A DNA stretch of 6,179 bases, taken from positions 1 through 6,179 of the forward strand of contig WLME01000068.1 in NCBI GenBank assembly GCA_009700365.1, read 5' to 3'. The translations under genes were made by a program, and so were the position numbers. Shown here piece by piece: positions 1 to 5,330 of this stretch. How positions within the stretch are numbered: position 1 is the first letter of the stretch; every line of letters starts with the position of its first letter. Below the pieces are notes generated by a model, which searched no databases, had not been told where the DNA came from, and saw only the letters and a list, made by a program, of their open reading frames with translations. Source of the DNA: Actinomycetota bacterium. GTDB lineage: Bacteria; Actinomycetota; Actinomycetes; Nanopelagicales; Nanopelagicaceae.

Positions 1-966
1 AAATCCACCAGCGCGCAGCGCTTCAGAAACTGAAAGATAGGCGTCAGGAAGGTCGATGTACTTTCCAACAAGAGCGACTTTTACATGATGTTTTGGTGAA
101 TGTACTTTCTCTAAAAGGTCATCCCATTCACCCCAGTGCACTTCGTGTCCACCTAAAGAAAGACGACGCACAATGTATGAATCCAAGCCCTCGGTGAAGA
201 GAACCTTAGGAATGTCATATATCGATGGAGCATCAACAGCTGCCACAACGGCCTCGACATCAACATCGCACATCAACGAAATCTTCTTCTTAATGCCTTC
301 TGGAATCGGGCGATCGCATCTGAGTACTACGGCATCTGGTGCTATACCGATACTGCGCAAAGCGGCTATCGAGTGTTGGGTTGGCTTTGTTTTCAATTCT
401 CCTGATGGTCCGATATATGGAACCAATGAGATGTGCAGATAAAAGACGTTGTCACGTCCAACTTCCTGACGAAGTTGTCGTGCTGCTTCAAGAAATGGCT
501 GCGATTCAATATCTCCGACTGTTCCACCAATTTCAGTAATAACAACATCAACATCGGCTGAATCGTTAGCCAGCATGCGCTCTTTGATTTCATTTGTAAT
601 GTGAGGGATTACCTGAACGGTTTCGCCTAGATACTCTCCGCGACGTTCGCGTGCAATTACTCGAGAATAAACTTGACCTGTGGTGACATTTGCAGAACCC
701 TCAAGATTCCGGTCGAGGAATCTTTCATAGTGGCCTATATCTAAATCTGTCTCAGCCCCGTCATCGGTAACGAAAACCTCGCCATGCTGAAATGGATTCA
801 TGGTTCCTGGATCCACATTGAGATAGGGATCTAACTTCTGCATTGTGACCCTGATGCCCCGGGCTACAAGTAATCTGCCGAGAGAGGAAGCGGTGAGGCC
901 CTTACCAAGACTTGAGGCGACTCCGCCGGTAACGAAAATATGTTTGGTCACATGCGCTTGGCTCAT
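1..966 (-). CDS. pyrG: CTP synthase, N-terminal 322 residues (3' end beyond window)
   Basis: CTP synthase makes CTP from UTP, ATP and glutamine in the cytoplasm, the last step of de novo pyrimidine nucleotide synthesis. I translated this frame by hand; it stays open to the left edge, so about 320 of the usual 540-550 residues are present. The synthetase (amidoligase) domain spans about residues 8-270: P-loop GGVASSLGKG (14-23, Lys22), QKLDPYLNVDPGTMNPFQHGE (about 43-63), the Mg-binding region near Asp74, TEIGGTVGDIE (144-154, Glu145) and the nucleotide-binding KTKPTQHS (192-199). The glutaminase domain begins near 295 (VKVALVGKY); its catalytic triad is off the edge. GGVASS rather than GGVVSS is the form I know from actinobacteria. 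The ATG at 966 has an AGGATGG ribosome-binding site (973-979) six bases upstream. The gene starts 28 bases after recN with no visible terminator between them, so co-transcription is likely. Confidence 0.97.
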   Translation of the reverse strand, partial: MSQAHVTKHIFVTGGVASSLGKGLTASSLGRLLVARGIRVTMQKLDPYLNVDPGTMNPFQHGEVFVTDDGAETDLDIGHYERFLDRNLEGSANVTTGQVYSRVIARERRGEYLGETVQVIPHITNEIKERMLANDSADVDVVITEIGGTVGDIESQPFLEAARQLRQEVGRDNVFYLHISLVPYIGPSGELKTKPTQHSIAALRSIGIAPDAVVLRCDRPIPEGIKKKISLMCDVDVEAVVAAVDAPSIYDIPKVLFTEGLDSYIVRRLSLGGHEVHWGEWDDLLEKVHSPKHHVKVALVGKYIDLPDAYLSVSEALRAGGF

Positions 967-972
967 GGAAGA

Positions 973-979
973 CCATCCT
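973..979 (-). promoter_or_regulatory. Ribosome-binding site of pyrG
   Basis: AGGATGG on the minus strand lies six bases before the ATG at 966, inside the 28-base gap after recN. It fixes the start used for pyrG. Confidence 0.7.
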
Positions 980-994
980 ATCGCTTACGCGGGA

Positions 995-2716
995 TTAGCC
1001 TCGCATCGCAAGTAATTCGGCCGCGTGTTCTCGGGCACTCGTTGATTCCTCTAGCCCAGCCAACATGCGCGCGATCTCTTCTACCCGCTCTGCATCTTTG
1101 AGTTTTGAGACTCCCGACTGAACCACGGAGCCATCGCTGCTTTTCCGGACTACAAAATGAGTATCCGCCCACGCAGCTACCTGCGGAAGATGAGTCACAA
1201 CGATTACTTGTGCACTCTGTGCAAGAGCATGCAGCCTCTTGCCTACTTCGATGGCTGCCTTGCCGCCGACGCCGGCATCTACCTCATCAAATATGTAGGT
1301 ACCAACTGGATGCGACTTTGCGATAACAACTTCAAGGCCCAGCATGATGCGAGACATTTCGCCGCCACTTGCACCTTTTCCAAGTGCAATCTTGGGTCCA
1401 TCACTCTGACCTTGGATCATCATCACAATCTCATCACAACCAAGATTGGTGAAATCACTCTCCTTTAACGAAGCTGAATAATCCGCCGTGTTCACATCGA
1501 CAAAGAAACGGGTATGCGGCATGGCCAGCGATTGAATCTCTGAGGTTACTGATGTTTCTAACTCGGATGCCGCCTTGATGCGTGCCTCGGTAAGTTGTTG
1601 GGCAGAATTCAAAAGAGATTTTTTAATCGCCACTAATTCCTTTTCGAGCTCTGCGATTCGTTCATCGCCACCTTTGAGATCTGCGATCGATTCCTTGCTA
1701 GACTTTGCCTTGGCTGCGAGTGCTACCAATTCGTCATCAGGAGAATTAGCACCTCCCCACCGCTTTATAAATAGATTGAGCTCTGATTTTCGATTCTGGA
1801 GAAAATCAAGGCGTGCAGGATCTGCTTCTAATCCGCTTGCATAAGAGGCTAAATCCGAGGAAGCATCGTCGAGGATAAAAAGCGACTCCGCAACTCGTTC
1901 TGCAATCTCTTCAAGTTTTGAATCCTTTCCTTTTGCCGAATCTAGAAATCTACGGGCCGCATGAAGCAATGTAAGGGCTCCGGAATCTTCGGAATCTAGC
2001 GCAGCTATCGCACCGCTTGAAGCTATTCGCAAATCTTCTACACTAGAAAGTCTCTTGATTTCATCTTCGACAGTAGATGGCTCGTTTCGTACAGCCTTCA
2101 AAGCAGACCATGCAGTGAGAAATTCCTCTAGCTCTGCGATCTCGCCATCGCGCTTATTAGCGGATGTCTTCATGGATTTGATGCGATCTCTTAACTCCAG
2201 AAACGCAGAATAATTCACTTGGTAGGAATCTAGAGCGGAGGAAATGCTCGAACCCCCAAAGCGATCTAACAACTCGCGTTGTCGAGCCGCTTTAACAATC
2301 TGTGAATTTGCTGACTGACCATGAATCTCAATCAGGGATTCAGTGACTTCAGAAAGTGTTCCAGCTGGAACGGTGACTCCCCCGCAGCTTGCTTTGCTCT
2401 TGCCATCGGAATTCACAGTTCGAGTAACAATGAGAGAAGAGCCTTCTACTTCGGCACCGATCTCTTCGAGTTTTTCGCTCGAATCTGATGTAACCGAAAA
2501 TTGCGCGGTCGCAACGAGGCGATCGCATCCATGGCGAACGAGCGAACTATCGCTCTTGCCACCAAGAACGAGGCTCAGAGCAGTAAGGATCATTGTCTTT
2601 CCGGCTCCGGTTTCACCGGTTAAAACATTGAGGCCTCGACCTAGCTCAAGCTCTGATTGCTCAATGATTCCAAGATTTCGTATTGAAATCTCTTCTAGAT
2701 AAGAACGTTCACTCAC
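995..2716 (-). CDS. recN: DNA repair ATPase RecN
   Basis: RecN is an SMC-like ATPase that acts early in recombinational repair of double-strand breaks. The 573-residue product (usual range about 550-590) begins with the family's LEEISIRNLGIIEQ. Walker A GETGAGKT lies at residues 34-41, the EIHGQS Q-loop region at 130-135, the ABC signature ASGGEMSRI at 449-457, Walker B TYIFDEVDAG at 473-482 and the VVTHLPQVAA switch histidine region at 506-515. The stretch from about 160 to 395 is rich in Glu, Lys, Leu and Ala, as expected for the antiparallel coiled coil. I chose GTG at 2716: it gives an N-terminus close to the family's, has GAAGG (2725-2729) eight bases upstream, and overlaps nadK by only 8 bases (GTGAGTGA). 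An ATG at 2785 would add 23 residues lying inside nadK. I saw no SOS box directly upstream, so any LexA control would have to act elsewhere in the operon. Confidence 0.96.
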   Translation of the reverse strand: MSERSYLEEISIRNLGIIEQSELELGRGLNVLTGETGAGKTMILTALSLVLGGKSDSSLVRHGCDRLVATAQFSVTSDSSEKLEEIGAEVEGSSLIVTRTVNSDGKSKASCGGVTVPAGTLSEVTESLIEIHGQSANSQIVKAARQRELLDRFGGSSISSALDSYQVNYSAFLELRDRIKSMKTSANKRDGEIAELEEFLTAWSALKAVRNEPSTVEDEIKRLSSVEDLRIASSGAIAALDSEDSGALTLLHAARRFLDSAKGKDSKLEEIAERVAESLFILDDASSDLASYASGLEADPARLDFLQNRKSELNLFIKRWGGANSPDDELVALAAKAKSSKESIADLKGGDERIAELEKELVAIKKSLLNSAQQLTEARIKAASELETSVTSEIQSLAMPHTRFFVDVNTADYSASLKESDFTNLGCDEIVMMIQGQSDGPKIALGKGASGGEMSRIMLGLEVVIAKSHPVGTYIFDEVDAGVGGKAAIEVGKRLHALAQSAQVIVVTHLPQVAAWADTHFVVRKSSDGSVVQSGVSKLKDAERVEEIARMLAGLEESTSAREHAAELLAMRG

Positions 2717-3566
2717 CGCGCCAACCTTCAACGGGGAGCTTGAATTTTGCAACCAATCTATCTGTAAAGAGAGTTTTAGAAACATGTGAAAGTTTGATCG
2801 TTTGAGTATCGCGAGTAATCATCACTCGATCTCCTTGATGAAGTGCGATTTTGCGTAGTGCATCAGCCGATAACAAAGCATCAGAAGATTCGATTGTCAC
2901 CACGATTTCAGATTTTGGAGAGACAACCATTGGACGAGAGAAGAGCGCATGTGCGGAAATGGGAAGCAGAACCAGAGCATCTACTTCGGGCCACAGAACG
3001 GGGCCTCCGGCGCTAAATGCATAAGCAGTGGAACCCGTTGGAGTGGAACAAATAAGGCCATCGCAACCCCAATGAGAAAGTGGGCGATTATCAATTTCTA
3101 CAAAGAGCTCAACCATGGTTGTTCCATCGCGCTCTACTGTGACTTCATTGAGAGCCCAACCATTTCCAATCTCTTTACCGGCGCGCTCGACCGAGAATTG
3201 CAAAATCATTCGGTCTTCTGAAACATAGTTTTTAGAAATAATGCTTTCGGCAATAGCTGGTATTGATGGGCGTTCGACCTCAGCCATGAAGCCGACATGA
3301 CCCATATTGATGCCAAGCAATGGAATATTGCGTTTGAGAGTAACTTCGGCAGCACGCAAGATCGTTCCGTCTCCACCGAGCACAACTGCGATCGCTATTT
3401 CAGGTAAATCAGCAGGCGCAACTTTTTTGATTCCATCAATTGAGACATCAGAAATTGTGTAAAGAGAGAATCCGGCTGAATAGAGCAACGGTGCAAGCTC
3501 TTTTGCTGCAGCGATTGCTTCGGTGCGTGATGGACTAATAACAAGAGCTGCACTTCTAATCGACAT
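2709..3566 (-). CDS. nadK: NAD kinase
   Basis: NAD kinase phosphorylates NAD+ to NADP+ using ATP or polyphosphate and is the cell's only route to NADP. The 285-residue product is within the normal range. Visible signatures are the catalytic GGDGT loop (64-68, Asp66), the actinobacterial form INMGHVGFMAEVE (86-98) of the NxGxxGF motif, ALNEV (138-142) with the NE pair that contacts NAD, and the CSTPTGSTAYAFSAGGP nucleotide-binding block (173-189). The C-terminus KFKLPVEGW matches my memory of actinobacterial homologues. The ATG at 3566 shares one base with the tlyA stop (TAATG) and has GAAAGG (3576-3581) nine bases upstream, so translation is probably coupled to tlyA. The 3' end overlaps recN by 8 bases. 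Older literature calls the gene ppnK. Confidence 0.97.
   Translation of the reverse strand: MSIRSAALVISPSRTEAIAAAKELAPLLYSAGFSLYTISDVSIDGIKKVAPADLPEIAIAVVLGGDGTILRAAEVTLKRNIPLLGINMGHVGFMAEVERPSIPAIAESIISKNYVSEDRMILQFSVERAGKEIGNGWALNEVTVERDGTTMVELFVEIDNRPLSHWGCDGLICSTPTGSTAYAFSAGGPVLWPEVDALVLLPISAHALFSRPMVVSPKSEIVVTIESSDALLSADALRKIALHQGDRVMITRDTQTIKLSHVSKTLFTDRLVAKFKLPVEGWRGE
2725..2729 (-). promoter_or_regulatory. Ribosome-binding site deciding the recN GTG start
   Basis: GAAGG lies within the 3' end of nadK, eight bases before the GTG at 2716. It supports the shorter 573-residue RecN rather than the 596-residue reading from 2785. Confidence 0.65.
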
Positions 3567-4354
3567 TATGCAGGACCTTTCTCAATCGCTTGATCGAGAG
3601 CGGCTTCATCAATACCTGGAGCACCTCGTCGCAACCATAAGAAGTACTCAACATTTCCAGCTGGGCCCGGCAGAGGGCTTGCGGCTATACCTAGCGTGCC
3701 AAGTCCTACATCGTATGCAGATTCGGCTACATCCAGCACTGCGGATCTACGTAGTGCTGGATCGCGAACAACGCCACCAGCGCCTAGCTTTTCACGACCA
3801 ACTTCAAATTGTGGTTTCACCATAAGGACAAAGTCTGCATCAGGCTTTGAAACCGCCGCTAGCGCTGGAAGAACTAATGAGAGTGAGATGAATGAAAGAT
3901 CTGCAACAACTAAATCAATATCCTCACCAACTTGTTCACCTGTTAGGTGGCGAATATTTGTACGGTCGAGAATCTTCACACGCGGATCTTGTCGAAGTTC
4001 CCATGCCAATTGCCCATAGCCCACATCTACTGCGACGACTAACTTTGCGCCGCGGCGCAGAAGTACATCCGTGAATCCCCCAGTGGACGCGCCCGCATCA
4101 AGACAGGTCTTTCCTTCGACACTTACTCCAGTAAATGCATCAAGTGCGCCAGCTAATTTATGGCCACCTCGAGAGACAAAATCATCACGATCTCCTTGAA
4201 TCGTTATCGAAGTTTCAGCATCGACTTGCGTTGCTGGCTTAGTTGCAGGGATTCCGCCAACGAGAACTGAACGTGACTCGATGAGATCGGCAGCATGCTC
4301 GCGCGAGCGTGCAAGTTCGCGACGAACCAGTTCTGCATCAAGACGAGTCTTCAT
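3566..4354 (-). CDS. tlyA: TlyA-family rRNA 2'-O-methyltransferase
   Basis: TlyA enzymes transfer a methyl group from S-adenosylmethionine to the 2'-OH of cytidines in 16S rRNA and, in the mycobacterial type, also 23S rRNA; in mycobacteria these marks sensitise ribosomes to capreomycin. The 262-residue protein has an N-terminal S4 RNA-binding domain (about 1-55, starting MKTRLDAELVRRELARSRE), a short linker, and a Rossmann methyltransferase domain (about 62-245). The SAM loop is CLDAGASTGGFTDVLL (84-99), followed by VDVGYGQLAWEL. The predicted catalytic tetrad Lys66 (SRGGHKLAGAL), Asp152 (VVADLSFIS), Lys180 (MVKPQFEVG) and Glu236 (GNVEYFLWL) is complete. The long N-terminal S4 start points to the TlyA-II type that modifies both subunits, but specificity is inferred. 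The ATG at 4354 lies nine bases after the preceding small gene, with a weak AAGAAG site. Some databases call the family haemolysin A, which is not its supported function. Confidence 0.96.
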   Translation of the reverse strand: MKTRLDAELVRRELARSREHAADLIESRSVLVGGIPATKPATQVDAETSITIQGDRDDFVSRGGHKLAGALDAFTGVSVEGKTCLDAGASTGGFTDVLLRRGAKLVVAVDVGYGQLAWELRQDPRVKILDRTNIRHLTGEQVGEDIDLVVADLSFISLSLVLPALAAVSKPDADFVLMVKPQFEVGREKLGAGGVVRDPALRRSAVLDVAESAYDVGLGTLGIAASPLPGPAGNVEYFLWLRRGAPGIDEAALDQAIEKGPA

Positions 4355-4363
4355 AAATTCTTC

Positions 4364-4513
4364 TTACAAGTTATCGATTGACTTAAGAGACTCTTGGAGC
4401 TTTTCGTGAAGTGCCTCAAAACGCGCTGAATGTTCAGAGAGGTCGCTTGCATCTATCTCTTCAAGTTCGCTGCGAACTTCTTGGACCAGATTTACTTCGT
4501 TCTCTTCAGTCAT
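4364..4513 (-). CDS. Conserved 49-residue protein upstream of tlyA
   Basis: This short gene fills the space between the Lys-rich protein gene and tlyA and encodes 49 residues (start MTEENEVNLVQEVRSELEEI, end LQESLKSIDNL, stop TAA). The product is acidic and looks all-helical. Its core, residues about 28-44 with SARFEALHEKLQESL, resembles small unnamed proteins that I recall just upstream of tlyA in other actinobacteria (Rv1693 of M. tuberculosis, about 58 residues, is the positional counterpart). The ATG overlaps the preceding stop by one base (TGATG), and GAAGG at 4524-4528 lies ten bases upstream, so coupled translation is likely. Function is unknown; constant position beside tlyA suggests a role in expression or activity of that protein, which is inference. 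Automatic gene callers with a length cutoff could miss it. Confidence 0.85.
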   Translation of the reverse strand: MTEENEVNLVQEVRSELEEIDASDLSEHSARFEALHEKLQESLKSIDNL

Positions 4514-4845
4514 CAACGTGCCGCCTTCTTTGTAGGTGCCTTCTTTACAACTTTCTTCGGGGACTTCTTTACCGGCGCTTTTGCAATCTTCTTAGCTGGC
4601 GCTTGCTTCTTAAGGGATGCAACTTGCTTGGCTAGCGCATCAAACTCTTCGCGTTTTACAAAACCCATCTTGAGAACGGCGGTTTCGACTTCTTCATGAA
4701 TTTTGGAACGAACGGATTCGGCGCTTTCATGAGCCCAGTCATTGAGGGCAGAGGCAATCTCAGCAGGAGTTCGTTCACCGTCAGAGAGCTTCTGCGCATA
4801 ACTCTTGAGGGTTGAAAAGAGTTCGGAGACTGGTGGTTTTGCCAT
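4513..4845 (-). CDS. Small helical protein with Lys/Ala/Pro-rich C-terminal tail
   Basis: The 110-residue protein has two parts. Residues 1-79 are predicted helical and mixed-charge (ELFSTLKSYAQKLSDGERT, then EEVETAVLKMGFVKREEFDALAKQV). Residues 80-110 are a very basic tail of Lys, Ala, Pro and Val repeats (for example APVKKSPKKVVKKAPTKKAAR), like the tails of histone-H1-like and mycobacterial HU proteins that bind nucleic acids. The segment around 59-80 (KMGFVKREEFDALAKQVASL) resembles the VSREEFD helix and coiled coil of the UbiK/BMFP family and phasin-like proteins, but I cannot confirm homology. No membrane segment or signal peptide is visible. I chose the ATG at 4845: an upstream ATG at 4953 would add 36 residues overlapping the SSB-like gene. 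No purine-rich site precedes 4845, and a -10-like element fits a leaderless start. The stop overlaps the next gene's ATG (TGATG). Function unknown. Confidence 0.85.
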   Translation of the reverse strand: MAKPPVSELFSTLKSYAQKLSDGERTPAEIASALNDWAHESAESVRSKIHEEVETAVLKMGFVKREEFDALAKQVASLKKQAPAKKIAKAPVKKSPKKVVKKAPTKKAAR

Positions 4846-4851
4846 AGGGAA

Positions 4852-4857
4852 AGAGTA
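4852..4857 (-). promoter_or_regulatory. Possible -10 element for a leaderless transcript of the Lys-rich protein gene
   Basis: The minus strand reads TACTCT (4857-4852), then six bases TTCCCT, then the ATG at 4845. The spacing would place transcription start on the A of the start codon. The pyrimidine-rich stretch before the ATG lacks a Shine-Dalgarno sequence, which agrees with leaderless initiation, a common mode in actinobacteria. No convincing -35 hexamer is visible near 4875-4880, so this is tentative. Confidence 0.4.
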
Positions 4858-4886
4858 TCGAGTTCGAGCTGCTATGAGCGATTTAT

Positions 4887-5240
4887 CTAAAGTCTGAGAA
4901 TCTCTACCGCTTCGATCTGCCAGCGGCTGGCGACCCCCGCTGGACTCTGCCAAAAACGGCGATGAATTGAGCCTGATATTTCAATCCATTCATCTGGCTT
5001 TAAGGAGAGAGCCAACTTGCGCATCTTTGCGCTCCAAGCGGCGATATCGAGTGTGTCGACACCTTCGCGCTCGGCGCGAGTGACGATAAGGCGGAATTCA
5101 ACAACCTTGTCTCCACTTGGAAGTTCCTTTGTGCTTGCCACCGCTGAAACCCGGCCTCGCAGAAGTACATCGTTGAGGGAATGATCCTCAATTTCTTCTG
5201 AGGGGTTCGTAGTTTTGTGAGATTTCTTAGTCGTAGCCAT
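4887..5240 (-). CDS. SSB-like OB-fold protein (single-stranded DNA-binding paralogue)
   Basis: The 117-residue product looks like a single OB-fold of the bacterial SSB family. After a polar, Lys-rich leader (1-21) come NDVLLRGRVSA (23-33), LPSGDKVVEFRLIVTR (40-55), VDTLDIAAWSAKMRKLA (61-77), and WIEISGSIHRRFWQSPAG (85-102), ending in a final strand QIEAVEIL. The SGDKVVEFRL and VDTLDIAAW blocks match the SSB pattern, and the RRFW(Q/R)SPxG motif is one I recall from an actinobacterial SSB-like subfamily. It stops right after the fold: the Gly/Pro-rich linker and acidic DDDIPF-type tip of replicative SSB are absent, and it is far shorter than the usual 150-180 residues. It is therefore probably not the main SSB; binding to single-stranded DNA or RNA is inferred. 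The ATG at 5240 has GAAGGG eleven bases upstream, inside a hairpin. The stop TAG at 4887 is 41 bases before the next gene. Confidence 0.86.
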   Translation of the reverse strand: MATTKKSHKTTNPSEEIEDHSLNDVLLRGRVSAVASTKELPSGDKVVEFRLIVTRAEREGVDTLDIAAWSAKMRKLALSLKPDEWIEISGSIHRRFWQSPAGVASRWQIEAVEILRL

Positions 5241-5251
5241 CGTTGATTCGA

Positions 5252-5270
5252 CCCTTCTAGTTGTGAAGGG
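5252..5270 (-). promoter_or_regulatory. Hairpin covering the ribosome-binding site of the SSB-like gene
   Basis: In the minus-strand transcript CCCUUC (5270-5265) can pair perfectly with GAAGGG (5257-5252) around a 7-base loop ACAACUA. The 3' arm GAAGGG is also the only good Shine-Dalgarno sequence ahead of the ATG at 5240. No U-run follows, so it is not a terminator. Folding would hide the ribosome-binding site. A 6-base stem can arise by chance, so regulation is inference. Confidence 0.5.
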
Positions 5271-5308
5271 GCGATGATGTATGAACTCTCTGACGTCTAC
5301 TTCTAGAA

Positions 5309-5314
5309 AATATA
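5309..5314 (-). promoter_or_regulatory. Possible -10 element for the SSB-like gene and downstream operon
   Basis: On the minus strand TATATT occurs at 5314-5309, about 70 bases ahead of the SSB-like start codon, in the only sizeable gap of the window. It fits the TAnnnT pattern of housekeeping actinobacterial promoters. The -35 region at the expected distance (near 5332-5337, AGATTA) is poor, so the call rests on the -10 match and position alone. Confidence 0.35.
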
Positions 5315-5330
5315 TGTATGTGGATATTGA

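Larger units (their letters stand above)
5241..5330. other. Intergenic leader region upstream of the SSB-like gene
   Basis: This 90-base stretch is the only gap of note in the window. It is AT-rich next to the TPR gene and holds a possible -10 element, a TTCTAGAA palindrome (5301-5308), a CTTCTAG direct repeat (5254-5260 and 5300-5306), and the hairpin that covers the ribosome-binding site of the next gene. There is no hairpin followed by a U-run after the TPR stop, so no intrinsic terminator is evident and read-through from the TPR gene is possible. Confidence 0.6.

Noticed and set aside
2717..2785. N-terminal extension of RecN from an ATG at 2785
   Set aside because: It lies inside nadK, gives residues unlike the RecN N-terminus, and the GTG at 2716 has a better ribosome-binding site.
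3523..3825. Plus-strand frame of 100 codons, and other plus-strand frames such as 1157-1468 and 2343-2702
   Set aside because: All lie opposite well-supported genes, have no recognisable motifs and no promoter or ribosome-binding site of note.
4858..4875. LexA/SOS box in the gap before the Lys-rich protein gene (TCGAAC half-site)
   Set aside because: Only one half of the TCGAAC-N4-GTTCGA actinobacterial box is present; the second half does not match.
4846..4953. 36-residue N-terminal extension of the Lys-rich protein
   Set aside because: It overlaps the conserved 3' end of the SSB-like gene and looks like its shadow; the ATG at 4845 starts a clean product.
5252..5270. Intrinsic terminator for the TPR gene
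   Set aside because: The stem is only 6 bases, has no U-run on either strand, and coincides with the ribosome-binding site of the next gene.
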